Below, piece by piece: positions 24,212 through 33,376 of a DNA stretch of 64,000 bases; positions within the stretch are counted from its first letter, which is position 1, and every line of letters starts with the position of its first letter. This stretch comes from Metabacillus kandeliae (GTDB lineage: Bacteria; Bacillota; Bacilli; Bacillales; Bacillaceae). The notes under the pieces were generated by a model, which saw only the letters and a list, made by a program, of their open reading frames with translations, made no database searches and was not told the DNA's origin. The DNA is taken from assembly GCF_021166585.1 (NCBI RefSeq), contig NZ_JAJOZE010000014.1:33354-97353 (forward strand), read 5' to 3'. Made by a program: the position numbers and the translations under genes.

Positions 24212-24301
24212 CCCCCACCCTCGAAATTTTTTATTGTAGCTCCAAAAAATTTCGGGGTGGGAATCGAACCCACTAGAACCAGTCACACTGGTGGCGCACC
24301 A
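24212..24301 (-). promoter_or_regulatory. Structured leader with tRNA-T-arm-like hairpin upstream of the GNAT gene
   Basis: Read on the minus strand there is a hairpin ACCAGT-GTG-ACTGGT (24278-24292) and a T-arm-like hairpin GTGGG-TTCGATT-CCCAC (24257-24273). A long hairpin follows, pairing CCCACCCCGAAATTTTTT with AAAAAATTTCGAGGGTGGG (about 24212-24261). The CCCAC strand belongs to both the T-arm-like and the long hairpin, so they exclude each other. This looks like a cis-regulatory switch or a tRNA-gene remnant. No complete tRNA can be drawn. Confidence 0.5.
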
Positions 24302-24432
24302 TTTGCCTTCCCATAACGATATATGGTCAATTCAGTTGTCACTGCAGACGAAAAACTTCATGCTTTTCATACGTATCATACTCGAAAAAAAGAAAAAAGG
24401 AAACAACTTTTTTATGGTTTTTTTTAACTTTA

Positions 24433-25593
24433 TTAATTGATTTTCAGCCTGTTTTTTTGACCCCAATTTTCGTCTGAAAAAACGGGAATTCCGTCAATCA
24501 TTGTGAGCTGCGGTTTCGCCATATAGTAGAAGGGATGATGGCTCCAGAGCACTAAATCTGCGTCTTTTCCAACCTCAAGACTGCCTACCCGGTCGTCAAG
24601 CTTCAGGTTCCTCGCAGGATTAATTGTAATGCCTTCTATTGCTTTTTGCTCATCAAGTCCTTCTCTGACCGCAAGCGCTGCCACGATGTTTAAGTACTGA
24701 ATAGGGGTATAAGGATGATCCGTAGTAATTGATACTTCCACACCTTGATCGGAGAGAGCTTTATAGGTCTGCCAGCTCTTGTTTCTCAGCTCAACCTTTG
24801 ACCTTCTTGTTAAAGTCGGACCGACGCTGACCTTGGCATTTTTCCCGGCAAATTCTTCTGCGATCAAATGGCCTTCTGTGCAGTGCTCAATCCGGTAGTC
24901 CAGATTAAACTCCTCCGCAAACCGGATGGCTGATAAAATATCGTCTGCACGATGAGCGTGGATGCGGACAGGAATTTCCCTGTTCAGCGCGCGCTTAATC
25001 GGCAGGGAGCGGAAGTCATCTTTTTCATCGCAAAAGCGGGCTTTGAAAAAAGCTTCGCGGAGCATCCCCATAATACCCATTCTGGTAATGGATTCTTTGT
25101 TCCCATTGCTGTGAATGCGCTTCGGATTTTCTCCAAGCGCGATTTTCAGTCCTGCTGTTTCCTGGATGAGCATATTCGAAATGTTTTTCCCCCAGGTTTT
25201 AATGACAGATGTAGTGCCCCCTATGACATTCGCGCTTCCCGGCATAATGTGGACAGTCGTAATGCCGTGCGAAACGGCGTCGCGGAAGCCATGGTCTTGC
25301 GGATGCACGCTGTCAAATGCCCTTATATGAGGTGTCAGCGGCTCAATCGTTTCATTTGCATCATTGCCGGCCCAGCCTGTTCCTTCATCATATAAACCGA
25401 GATGAGTGTGAACATCAATAAATCCAGGGAATAAAAACTGGTCATCACATTCAATCACAACAGCTTGTTCAGATGCAGCGATGTTTTTGCCTATAGCTGC
25501 GATTTTTCCATTTTTCACAAGAAGATCGCTGGCATAAAGCGGGTTGTCTGTTATCGGAAAAATGGTAGCATTTTTAAATAAAATTTCATTCAT
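24433..25593 (-). CDS. Amidohydrolase family protein
   Basis: The 386-residue protein has the metal-dependent hydrolase layout. Its N-terminal beta domain contains LLVKNGKIAAIG, the first metal motif is GFIDVHTHLG, and a HAHRADDIL segment follows. VSITTDHPYTPIQY comes next, and a C-terminal family block reads INPARNLKLDDRVGSLEVGKDADLVLWSHHP. It resembles imidazolonepropionase/dihydroorotase-like enzymes of unknown substrate. ATG 25593 follows GAGGAGCC. Confidence 0.85.
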   Translation of the reverse strand: MNEILFKNATIFPITDNPLYASDLLVKNGKIAAIGKNIAASEQAVVIECDDQFLFPGFIDVHTHLGLYDEGTGWAGNDANETIEPLTPHIRAFDSVHPQDHGFRDAVSHGITTVHIMPGSANVIGGTTSVIKTWGKNISNMLIQETAGLKIALGENPKRIHSNGNKESITRMGIMGMLREAFFKARFCDEKDDFRSLPIKRALNREIPVRIHAHRADDILSAIRFAEEFNLDYRIEHCTEGHLIAEEFAGKNAKVSVGPTLTRRSKVELRNKSWQTYKALSDQGVEVSITTDHPYTPIQYLNIVAALAVREGLDEQKAIEGITINPARNLKLDDRVGSLEVGKDADLVLWSHHPFYYMAKPQLTMIDGIPVFSDENWGQKNRLKIN

Positions 25594-25619
25594 GTGAGGC
25601 TCCTCTTCTTCACCAGTAG

Positions 25620-26522
25620 TTAATTTGATTTTAATATGTCCTGAAGCGCTTCTTCAAGAGCTGGAAAGGAGTAATGAAATTGCTGCTCAAGCGCCTTCTT
25701 CGGAATCGCCCGCTGGCCTTCGAGCACCATCATGCTCATATCACCGAGCGCACTCTTGATGGCAAAAGCCGGGGCACGCAGCCAGTGGGGTTTATGAAGC
25801 ACATTGGCAATTGTTCTGCCAAATGTATCATTTTGAACCGGATTCGGAGCTGTAATGTTAATCGGCCCTCTGATCGATTCATTACGGATGCAATACAGCA
25901 GGAGGCGTGCGGCGTCATTGATGTGAACCCATGAAATCCACTGCGTTCCGGAGCCGATTTTTCCGCCGGCAAACAGCTTGTAGGGCAGTGCCATTAATGG
26001 AAGGGCGCCTTCTTCGCCGAGAATGATGCCAAATCGGGCAAACACTGTCCGGATGCCGAGTTCAGCTTCAATCTTTGCTGCCTCTTCCTCCCAAATGCTG
26101 GCGGTTTTAGCAAGCAGATCACTGCTTCTTGGAGGAGACTCTTCCGTAAAGGTGGACTCTTCAGAAGTGCCGTAAATACCGACCGCACTCGCGTTCACAA
26201 CGACGGAAGGCTTATCCCTCAAAGCTTCAAGAATCCGGTACGCTTCACTTGTGGCCTGAATGCGGCTTTCCAAGATTTTCTGCTTATTTTCTTCCGTCCA
26301 GCGGCTGTTAATGCTTTTTCCAGCCAGATTGACAAACGCATCTATTCCTTCGAGCGCCAGTTCTGGATGGCTCCCTTGCTTCATCCATTGGACATACGTG
26401 ATGTTTCCGTTCCCCTGTCTGCTGCTTCTAGTTAAAATGAATACGTGATGACCCTCGTTCTCAAGCAGCTGGCTGAGCTGCTTGCCGATAAAGCCTGATC
26501 CGCCTGCTATTGCCACCTTCAT
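25620..26522 (-). CDS. yfhF: TIGR01777-type NAD(P)-binding epimerase-like protein YfhF
   Basis: The 300-residue protein has an N-terminal Rossmann motif VAIAGGSGFIGKQL and the family blocks VNLAGKSINSRWTEENKQ, ASAVGIYG and WISWVHINDAARLL. A C-terminal DUF1731 tail (PALEEALQDIL) ends it. I choose ATG 26522 (AAGGTG upstream) over GTG 26531. It is the YfhF/SulA-like family, with unknown substrate. It is divergent from recX, as in B. subtilis. Confidence 0.88.
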   Translation of the reverse strand: MKVAIAGGSGFIGKQLSQLLENEGHHVFILTRSSRQGNGNITYVQWMKQGSHPELALEGIDAFVNLAGKSINSRWTEENKQKILESRIQATSEAYRILEALRDKPSVVVNASAVGIYGTSEESTFTEESPPRSSDLLAKTASIWEEEAAKIEAELGIRTVFARFGIILGEEGALPLMALPYKLFAGGKIGSGTQWISWVHINDAARLLLYCIRNESIRGPINITAPNPVQNDTFGRTIANVLHKPHWLRAPAFAIKSALGDMSMMVLEGQRAIPKKALEQQFHYSFPALEEALQDILKSN

Positions 26523-26651
26523 TGCCTTCACCTTCTTTTTCCAAAATTCTACCTTTAAATAAAGTATTTTTCCTAAGATTGTCTTTTATCTATGCTCTAC
26601 CCCGAGTGGTTCAAGGTAAACCTGTGCTAAAATAAGGAAGAGGTGATGGGC

Positions 26652-27464
26652 ATGGCCTATGTAACAAAAATTACCGTCCAAAAAAAATTAAAGGACCGCT
26701 ATAATATATTTCTTGATAAAGGAAATGGTGAGGAATACGCCTTTAGCGTTGATGAAGGCACTATGATCCAGTTTGGCCTCAGGAAAGGCAAGGAGCTTGA
26801 TGAGCTAGACATCATTGAGATTCAGTATGGAGATGATGTCCGCAAGGCTTACAACAGCGCCATCAATTACTTAAGCTTCCGAATGCGGACAAAAGGAGAA
26901 GTCCGCACCCATCTGCTTCAAAAGGAATTCAGCGAACAAATTGCCCAGGAAGTTATCCTTCAGCTGGAAGAGCACAATTATGTAGATGATGCTGAATTTG
27001 CCGAAGCCTATGTCAGGACCCAGTGGAACACAAACGGCAAAGGGCCTGACCTGATTCGCCAGGAGCTTTTTCAAAAAGGAGTAGGCCCCGGGGATGCAGA
27101 CCGGGCATTGTCCAATTACCCTGAAGAAGCCCAGACAGAAGAAGCGCTGAAGCACATCGAAAAGGAAATCCGCAAAAACAAGCGGGAATCCACCAGCCAG
27201 TTGAAACAAAAGCTTGAACAAAGCCTGATGAGAAAAGGATTTCCTTATAGTATTATTGCTGCGGCCATCCAATCGGTTGAGTATGAAAAAAGCCCTGATG
27301 CTGAAATGGAAGCCCTCGTGCAGCAGGCTGAAAAAGCGAAAAGAAGGTACAAGGACGAAGATGACTTTACATACAGGATGAAAATGAAGCAGTTCCTTTA
27401 CCGAAAAGGCTTTCCGCTTAATTTGATTGAGGCCTACCTGCAGGAAGAAGCAGAAATGGACTAA
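26652..27464 (+). CDS. recX: Recombination regulator RecX
   Basis: The 270-residue helical-repeat protein matches Bacillus RecX: KITVQKKLKDRYNIFLD at the start, ALNYLSFRMRTKGEV-type repeat (AINYLSFRMRTKGEVRTHLL), YVDDAEFAEAYVRTQ and KGPDLIRQEL. RecX modulates RecA filaments. I choose ATG 26652 because AGAGGTGA is five bases upstream and family members begin there; ATG 26646 is an alternative. Its stop overlaps the convergent SDR gene. Confidence 0.92.
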   Translation: MAYVTKITVQKKLKDRYNIFLDKGNGEEYAFSVDEGTMIQFGLRKGKELDELDIIEIQYGDDVRKAYNSAINYLSFRMRTKGEVRTHLLQKEFSEQIAQEVILQLEEHNYVDDAEFAEAYVRTQWNTNGKGPDLIRQELFQKGVGPGDADRALSNYPEEAQTEEALKHIEKEIRKNKRESTSQLKQKLEQSLMRKGFPYSIIAAAIQSVEYEKSPDAEMEALVQQAEKAKRRYKDEDDFTYRMKMKQFLYRKGFPLNLIEAYLQEEAEMD

Positions 27465-28129
27465 TCAAATAGGATATCGTCTGTTTCAAGCGACTGATCG
27501 GCAATCTGCTGTGCGATCGAGAGCGGATCCCGCAGCCGGCTTTTGTCGCTTATATGGCTGGAATTCACCCAGAACGGAGTATCCATTCCGCCCATATAGG
27601 CGGCTTTAATGGAAATATCAGCAGCAGCAAGCTCTTTTCTTAATCCTTCTGTATAACCCCTGACAGCAAACTTCGAAGCATTATACACACTTTCATTCAC
27701 TTTGCCGCGCAGCCCTGCTGTAGAAATAATCTGAAGTATCTCTCCAGCACCTTTTTCTTTAAAGTGCCTGATAAAGGCCTGGCTCATAAAAATGGTTCCC
27801 TTTACATTCGTATCAATCATTTCATGAACCTGTGCAGGGGATAGCGTTTCAGCTGGACCAAAATGACCAACACCGGCATTATTGATCAACAATCGGATAG
27901 CGTTTTCATGGAAAGCCCTTTTTGCAAAATCATCAGCCTGCCCGGGATCGGTTATATCCACCTGATCAATAGAGCATGAAACACCTTCATCCTCCAGCAG
28001 CCTTTTTGCATTTTGCAGCTTTTTTAAATTTCTTCCTATTAGAATAATCTTATCGTATTTTTTGCCGTAAACTTTGGCAAGAGCAAGACCGAGCCCTGAA
28101 CCCCCGCCTGTAATAACAGCCGCCTGCAT
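27461..28129 (-). CDS. Short-chain dehydrogenase/reductase
   Basis: This 222-residue SDR has cofactor motif ITGGGSGLGLALAKVYG, NNAGVGHFGPAE, and active-site YNASK with a preceding STAGLRG. ATG 28129 is preceded by GGAGGG at seven bases; the frame also opens at a TTG two codons upstream. The substrate is unknown. The 3' end overlaps recX by four bases, with no terminator between the convergent genes. Confidence 0.86.
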   Translation of the reverse strand: MQAAVITGGGSGLGLALAKVYGKKYDKIILIGRNLKKLQNAKRLLEDEGVSCSIDQVDITDPGQADDFAKRAFHENAIRLLINNAGVGHFGPAETLSPAQVHEMIDTNVKGTIFMSQAFIRHFKEKGAGEILQIISTAGLRGKVNESVYNASKFAVRGYTEGLRKELAAADISIKAAYMGGMDTPFWVNSSHISDKSRLRDPLSIAQQIADQSLETDDILFD

Positions 28130-28212
28130 AGGCAAACCCTCCTTCGCCTGATTTTGCGATATAATGATGACTATTTTATACTATAATAAATGCCCTTTTT
28201 ATAAAACAGGCT

Positions 28213-28290
28213 TGTTAAAGGGATAGGCGGGAGAATCTTGCTGGAGCCTTAGTACTGTATTAACAGCCAAATTTAACAGAGCCATAAAAT
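28213..28290 (+). repeat. Repeat I, internally deleted remnant (copy 5)
   Basis: GTTAAAG at 28213 and GGCGGGAGAATCTTGC match the left part of repeat I. AACAGCCAAATTTAACAGAGCC (28263-28284) matches its right flank at nearly every base. About 100 bp of centre is missing. Confidence 0.75.
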
Positions 28291-28319
28291 AAGTAGAACA
28301 CGGATGGGAGCACAAGCAA

Positions 28320-28646
28320 GTGATACGATACAGTGATATGAGTGAATATGAATTAAAAACAGAAATTGGCGGGCTGAAGGAAAAAGCCCGAAAAGCAGAA
28401 CAGCTCGGCATGATCAATGAATTTGCGGTACTTGAGCGCAAAATCGCAATGGCCAAAGCCTATTTGCTGAACCCTGAGGATTATAAGCCGGGCGAAACTT
28501 ATGGAATTGAAGGCGATCCAGGAGAAAAATTCGTCATTCATTACATGAACGGTGTGTTTGCATGGGGGCATAGAGAGTCTACAGCAGACAATGAAGAGGC
28601 ACTGCCGATCAGCATGCTCGAAAAAACGGACCATGCCGGCAAATAA
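28320..28646 (+). CDS. yfhH: YfhH family protein
   Basis: This 108-residue protein has YSDMSEYELKTEIGGLKEKA, the family block FAVLERKIAMAKAYLLNPED and YMNGVFAWGHRES. B. subtilis YfhH has the same layout. The GTG start at 28320 keeps the family N-terminus and has GGATGGGAG upstream; ATG 28338 is an alternative. It comprises a helical N-terminal part and an SH3-like C-terminal barrel. The function is unknown. Confidence 0.85.
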   Translation: MIRYSDMSEYELKTEIGGLKEKARKAEQLGMINEFAVLERKIAMAKAYLLNPEDYKPGETYGIEGDPGEKFVIHYMNGVFAWGHRESTADNEEALPISMLEKTDHAGK

Positions 28647-28697
28647 TCCGGCACGATCCGCTTAGGGAGTGTGCTAACAAACTAAACAAAACAAAAC

Positions 28698-28729
28698 ATT
28701 GCCGTTTCATCCGATAAAGCACCGGCAAT
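28698..28729 (-). terminator. Terminator of sspK
   Basis: ATTGCCG and CGGCAAT pair across an 18-nt loop. On the minus strand it is followed by a T-rich tract (GTTTTGTTTTG). The right arm touches the sspK stop codon. Confidence 0.75.
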
Positions 28730-28887
28730 CAGGAATTAAAATCGCTTCGGGCACCGGAAGCCCTCATCCGCTCCTGTGGATGAGTATTGATCGAACCGTC
28801 CGCACGCTTTGACGAATACTCGTCCCTTGCACGCGGCTCGCCCTCGTTCCTGTTGATATGTGGAAAACCTTTTGCCTTATTCCGCAT
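28729..28887 (-). CDS. sspK: Small acid-soluble spore protein K
   Basis: This 52-residue SASP starts [20 protein letters not shown] and continues [20 protein letters not shown], the SspK signature. It is made in the forespore. ATG 28887 follows a GGGGGG-containing binding site at eight bases. A sigma-G-type promoter lies at 28936-28966. The gene lies between yfhH and yfhJ on the opposite strand, near its B. subtilis position. Confidence 0.92.
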   Translation of the reverse strand: MRNKAKGFPHINRNEGEPRARDEYSSKRADGSINTHPQERMRASGARSDFNS

Positions 28888-28935
28888 CCGGCTGACCCCC
28901 CATATATGAATTCGTACGCCTTATGAGCGCACGCT

Positions 28936-28966
28936 TAGTATTTAGCACAAGAAAAGCAAATATACT
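28936..28966 (-). promoter_or_regulatory. Sigma-G-type promoter of sspK
   Basis: On the minus strand, AGTATA (28966-28961) and AATACTA (28942-28936) are separated by 18 bp, close to the sigma-G pattern GnATA-N18-CATnnTA. The -35 is 20 bp upstream of the divergent yfhJ start codon. Confidence 0.6.
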
Positions 28967-28986
28967 TCACAGCAGAGGTGAAACAA

Positions 28987-29253
28987 ATGGAAGAAATTTT
29001 CGACAGACTCGCCTTAAAGCTTCAAGAGAAAAACAGTGAGCTCACCTATGAAAAAGCAAGAACATGGGTGGAACTGCTCTGGGAAGACTTTGAAACCACA
29101 CAGGCAAAAGCAGGCCGCGAATATCAGGGCAAACAGGCAGCCGAAAGAATCGTTACAACCTGGATTGACGGATTCGGCCACAGACTGCATGAGTTCCTTG
29201 CTATGAATCCTAAGTACAGCGGGATGCTTGGTGAGGATGATATTAAGCACTGA
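28987..29253 (+). CDS. yfhJ: YfhJ family protein (WVELLWEDFE motif)
   Basis: The 88-residue protein contains the diagnostic block ARTWVELLWEDFETTQAKAG. Acidic and aromatic helices continue to FLAMNPKYSGM. I choose ATG 28987 with GAGGTG upstream; the frame also opens at a GTG inside that site. The function is unknown. Confidence 0.86.
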   Translation: MEEIFDRLALKLQEKNSELTYEKARTWVELLWEDFETTQAKAGREYQGKQAAERIVTTWIDGFGHRLHEFLAMNPKYSGMLGEDDIKH

Positions 29254-29381
29254 TGGAAACAGCAAAAGTGCAGGAGAAATTGAATTTTTGCCGCAGAAAA
29301 CTTAATTTTGCTTTCTACTTGAAACCGGCAGTGCGTTGAAAAATTGCAAAAAACTGAGTTTCGCCTTCAGATTTTCAGTTT

Positions 29382-29479
29382 GGACAGTAAAGTCAGTGAA
29401 TTGGACAGTAAACCATGCAAATTGGACAGTAAACTGGCCATTTCCGCCAGTAAACTGCTGAAACTGGACAGTAGATGGA
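29382..29479. repeat. Exact 21-nt-period degenerate array (array D, 5 units)
   Basis: The core TTGGACAGTAAA recurs with its CAGTA at 29385, 29406, 29427, 29448 and 29469, always 21 nt apart. Unit 4 has CCGCCAGTAAA and unit 5 CTGGACAGTAGA. The gap between yfhJ and yfhP (29254-29651) otherwise holds AT-rich text with a few AATTTTGCC-like recurrences and the terminator at 29615. No gene is supported. Confidence 0.78.
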
Positions 29480-29614
29480 TTCCGGCATTATCTTGGACTG
29501 GTGATAAGCGGGCATATTTGATTTATCACTTCGGAAAACTGAATTTTGCCTTCTTCGATAAAGCAGATCCGCCTTTTCCATTAGTCTCAGACAAAGTTTC
29601 CCGCTCAAAAGCAA

Positions 29615-29649
29615 AAGACACTTGGCGAAACAGCCAAGTGTCTTCCCAT
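29615..29649. terminator. Bidirectional terminator before the yfhP 3' end
   Basis: AAGACACTTGGC and GCCAAGTGTCTT pair perfectly around GAAACA, with T-rich sequence on both outgoing sides. Confidence 0.88.
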
Positions 29650-29651
29650 TT

Positions 29652-30632
29652 TTAATCAGGCAGCAGGTGGAGCTTTTTGCGAAGCTTTTCTTCGCTGAAG
29701 ATCCAGCCTGTGTAAGAGCTGATAATGTTTAAGTCTGTGTCGAGCTGAACGATGGCGACAAACGGATAGTATTCTTTGCTTCTGTAGCGCAGGTCAATAA
29801 ACCTGACTTCGTAATGGTCCTTATACTCATCAATTTCCCATCGGTACACTGGTGAAAAGGAGAGAAAGGCTGCAATGTTGTGGTCCTTTTCCGCTGCTTT
29901 GATCAGTTCTGTTTGAGGGAGAGGCTTTCTGTTGAATTCATCCAGTATCAGAATTTTGCCTTCCTTCGCTTTTCCTACATAAAATTTTTTTTCGGTTGTA
30001 ATGGCCAGATGCCATTTGCTGAACTTGATGGTTGGTGCAATAGTAATATCTACAATGTCATCGAACATTTTTTTAATGTCATGCACAAGTTTCCTTTTAA
30101 TCATAATCCTTGTTAAGTAGTAGCCTGCAAGGATGACATATACAGCTGTAAAGGCAAAACCGGGCGGCATGCCAAGCGCCCAGATCACAATTCCCCCTAT
30201 ATGGATGAAGAAGATATAAGGATCGAATGTGTTAATAATGCCAAGGGCTACCCATTTTCTTGAAAATGGCCGGATCGCCTGTGTGCCATATGCGTTAAAA
30301 ATATCCACAAACACATGAAAGGCTACGGCGATAAATGTCCACATGAACAAGTGGACGAGATCAATGCCGGGTGAAAAGATAGAAACCATTCCTCCAATAA
30401 GAAGCGTCCATAAGAAAACGGCTGGAATGGAATGGGTAATGCCCCGGTGGTTGCGGATGTAAACCGCGTTGTTTTTTAATTTCAGTACCGTATCAATGTC
30501 AGGAGCCTGAGAGCCGATAAGAACTGCTGCCATAACAGCGTGGGCTTCAGGTGTCTGCAGGCCGACAGCGGGATCAAGCGTGGCAATTCCGCCAAGCGCG
30601 ATGCCCATCACGACATGTGTTCCAGTATCCAT
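29652..30632 (-). CDS. yfhP: Membrane-bound metal-dependent hydrolase-like protein YfhP
   Basis: The 326-residue protein belongs to the YdjM/YfhP family. Its N-terminal metal-ligand-type motifs are MDTGTHVVMGIALGGIATLD, IGSQAPDIDTV and HRGITHSIPAV, set among four or so membrane helices. A soluble C-terminal domain lies from about residue 200. I choose ATG 30632 with GGGAGTG upstream. Likely a membrane phosphohydrolase; the substrate is unknown. Confidence 0.86.
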   Translation of the reverse strand: MDTGTHVVMGIALGGIATLDPAVGLQTPEAHAVMAAVLIGSQAPDIDTVLKLKNNAVYIRNHRGITHSIPAVFLWTLLIGGMVSIFSPGIDLVHLFMWTFIAVAFHVFVDIFNAYGTQAIRPFSRKWVALGIINTFDPYIFFIHIGGIVIWALGMPPGFAFTAVYVILAGYYLTRIMIKRKLVHDIKKMFDDIVDITIAPTIKFSKWHLAITTEKKFYVGKAKEGKILILDEFNRKPLPQTELIKAAEKDHNIAAFLSFSPVYRWEIDEYKDHYEVRFIDLRYRSKEYYPFVAIVQLDTDLNIISSYTGWIFSEEKLRKKLHLLPD

Positions 30633-30822
30633 TGGTTTCACTCCCATCTGCTTGATGGTAAACTGTCAGCAGATACAAGCATGACAGCTAAAAGCAGCTT
30701 TAAATGCTGCTGAACTTATTTTACCATGCACGGCTCAGTGCTGTTTCACCATGAGTGTGCCACTCTATATAGTGTATTACCCTTTTTCCCAATTATCATG
30801 ATAACTAACCTTGGAGGAGCAT

Positions 30823-31914
30823 ATGGACAAACTTCAATCTTTTCATATAGAAGGCTTTCAAAAAGATCTAATTGCCTGGTTTCAGCTTGAACAGCGGTCA
30901 CTTCCTTGGCGGGAAAATAAAGATCCGTACCGCATCTGGGTGTCAGAAATTATGCTGCAGCAAACTAGAGTTGATACCGTTATTCCGTATTTTCATCGTT
31001 TTATGGAAAGGTTCCCGACTGTGGACGCGCTTGCCGAGGCAGATGAAGAAGACATCCTGAAAGCCTGGGAGGGACTTGGGTATTATTCAAGGGTCAGAAA
31101 CCTGCAGACAGCAGTCAGGGAAGTGAAGGAGAAATACAGCAGCGTAGTTCCTCCTGATCCTGATGCGTTTGCCGGGCTGAAAGGGGTAGGACCTTACACA
31201 AGAGGCGCTGTCATGAGCATCGCCTACAACATTCCGGAGCCGGCAGTTGACGGGAATGTGATGAGGGTTATTTCGCGCGTTCTTGCAATCGATGAGGACA
31301 TTGCGAAGCCCAGAGCAAGAAAAATTTTTGAAGAAGCGATACGGAAAATGATTTCAAAGGACAATCCATCTGATTTCAACCAGGCTTTAATGGAGCTCGG
31401 CGCTTTGATCTGCATCCCATCAAAGCCGGCATGCCTGCTTTGCCCTGTGCAGGAATACTGCGAAGCGTTTCACACTGGTACACAGAGCAGCTATCCTGTG
31501 AAAAGCAAAAAAAGCAAACCGAAGCCTGTCAGAATGGGAGCGGCAGTCATTAAAGACGAAGAGGGCCGCTTTTACATCAACAAACGCAAATCAGAAGGTC
31601 TGCTTGCGAACCTATGGGAGTTCCCGAATTGCGAGATTGTGCCTGGCCCTGCTGCAAAAGAGCAGCTGGAAGGATACTTGCAGGAGGAGTACGGATTGCA
31701 AGTTGATCTGGAGGTTTGCGAGGAAAGTGTCACACATGTTTTTTCACATATAAAATGGGATATTTCTCTATTCACAGGAAGTGTTAAAAAGGGGCAGTCA
31801 ACAAGCCTTGCGAAGGTAACCGAAGAGGAAATGCAGCGGTATGCATTCCCTGTTTCCCATCAGAAGATCAGCCGGATCGCAGCGGAGCTTGCGGAGGATG
31901 CCCTTAATCAGTGA
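30823..31914 (+). CDS. mutY: A/G-specific adenine DNA glycosylase MutY
   Basis: The 363-residue protein has an HhH-GPD catalytic domain ([34 protein letters not shown], catalytic Asp143 in AVDGNV). A 4Fe-4S cluster loop follows, with Cys spacing C-x6-C-x2-C-x5-C ([17 protein letters not shown]). A C-terminal NUDIX-like domain reads 8-oxoG. It removes A opposite 8-oxoguanine. I choose ATG 30823 after GGAGGAGC. Its end overlaps the convergent yfhS by 11 bp. Confidence 0.95.
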   Translation: MDKLQSFHIEGFQKDLIAWFQLEQRSLPWRENKDPYRIWVSEIMLQQTRVDTVIPYFHRFMERFPTVDALAEADEEDILKAWEGLGYYSRVRNLQTAVREVKEKYSSVVPPDPDAFAGLKGVGPYTRGAVMSIAYNIPEPAVDGNVMRVISRVLAIDEDIAKPRARKIFEEAIRKMISKDNPSDFNQALMELGALICIPSKPACLLCPVQEYCEAFHTGTQSSYPVKSKKSKPKPVRMGAAVIKDEEGRFYINKRKSEGLLANLWEFPNCEIVPGPAAKEQLEGYLQEEYGLQVDLEVCEESVTHVFSHIKWDISLFTGSVKKGQSTSLAKVTEEEMQRYAFPVSHQKISRIAAELAEDALNQ

Positions 31915-32128
31915 TGGTTTCGGTCCCGTGTGTATAGTCTGCTTCGTTCCGTTTCATGCCGCCGCGCACTTCGATTTCTTCCAGTATTTCACGGTAGGTG
32001 CTCTGCCCCTCAGAATTCAGAAAGGGAAGAATTTGCTGAAACGAATGATGAAAATGAGACAGCTCGCTGTCTTTCCATTGCTTTATGGAGATCATGCCGA
32101 GTTCTGTCATATCTCTGCCTACATACAT
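31904..32128 (-). CDS. yfhS: YfhS family small protein
   Basis: The 74-residue protein begins [20 protein letters not shown] and contains [14 protein letters not shown] near its end. Position after mutY and length match B. subtilis YfhS, a sporulation-associated protein of unknown function. The start ATG follows AAGGAGGCC. Confidence 0.82.
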   Translation of the reverse strand: MYVGRDMTELGMISIKQWKDSELSHFHHSFQQILPFLNSEGQSTYREILEEIEVRGGMKRNEADYTHGTETITD

Positions 32129-32144
32129 GGCTAGTCAGGCCTCC

Positions 32145-32982
<838 letters not shown>

Positions 32983-33007
32983 TTCTAAATTTTGGTCTAA
33001 AAAATGA

Positions 33008-33050
33008 GCATATATCAAACCTCCACTGGACATCATATTGTTCGTGGAGG
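33008..33050 (+). promoter_or_regulatory. Sigma-G promoter of sspE with overlapping ribosome-site hairpin
   Basis: GCATA (33008-33012), 18 bp, then CATCATA (33031-33037) fit the sigma-G consensus GnATA-N18-CATnnTA exactly. CCTCCAC (33020-33026, inside the spacer) is complementary to GTGGAGG (33044-33050), which contains the sspE ribosome binding site. Transcription from this promoter would start near 33044, after the left arm. Confidence 0.72.
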
Positions 33051-33058
33051 TGATAACA

Positions 33059-33241
33059 ATGGAAAACAAAACAAACAAAACAACTTCTGGAACTAACGTA
33101 CAACACGTTAAGCAACAGAACCAACAATCAGCTTCTTCTCAATCCGGACAATACGGAACTGAGTTTGGAAGCGAAACTTCTGCACAGCAAGTAAAACAGC
33201 AAAACCAAAAAGCTGAGCAGGGCAAACAACAAAACAGCTAA
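33059..33241 (+). CDS. sspE: Gamma-type small acid-soluble spore protein
   Basis: This 60-residue, Gln/Asn-rich SASP reads KQQNQQSASSQSGQYGTEFG. It has the protease-recognition-type segment TEFGSETSAQQV and repeats HVKQQNQ / QVKQQNQK. It is shorter than B. subtilis SspE, with a single recognition segment. ATG 33059 follows GTGGAGGTGATAAC. It serves as an amino acid store in spores. Confidence 0.93.
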   Translation: MENKTNKTTSGTNVQHVKQQNQQSASSQSGQYGTEFGSETSAQQVKQQNQKAEQGKQQNS

Positions 33242-33248
33242 TTTTTCT

Positions 33249-33294
33249 GGAAGGCGCTTCTTCACATTCGGGAGGAAGCGCCTTCCTTCTTTTT
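33249..33294 (+). terminator. Terminator of sspE
   Basis: GGAAGGCGCTTC (33249-33260) pairs perfectly with GAAGCGCCTTCC (33275-33286), followed by TTCTTTTT. Confidence 0.9.
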
Positions 33295-33376
33295 GCGTTC
33301 ATTTCCAGGAGGATTTTTATAAAGCAGGCCGAATGGTAACAATATATATAAGGAAGACGCTTGAAAGGGGCCGGTA

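Noticed and set aside
24257..24301. A tRNA gene on the minus strand
   Set aside because: Only a T-arm-like hairpin is complete; no acceptor stem, D-arm or 7-nt anticodon loop can be assembled.
29393..29614. A 73-codon minus-strand frame with repeated VYCPI-like residues
   Set aside because: The repeated residues are just the 21-nt array read in frame (21 is divisible by three); there is no start signal and no family resemblance.
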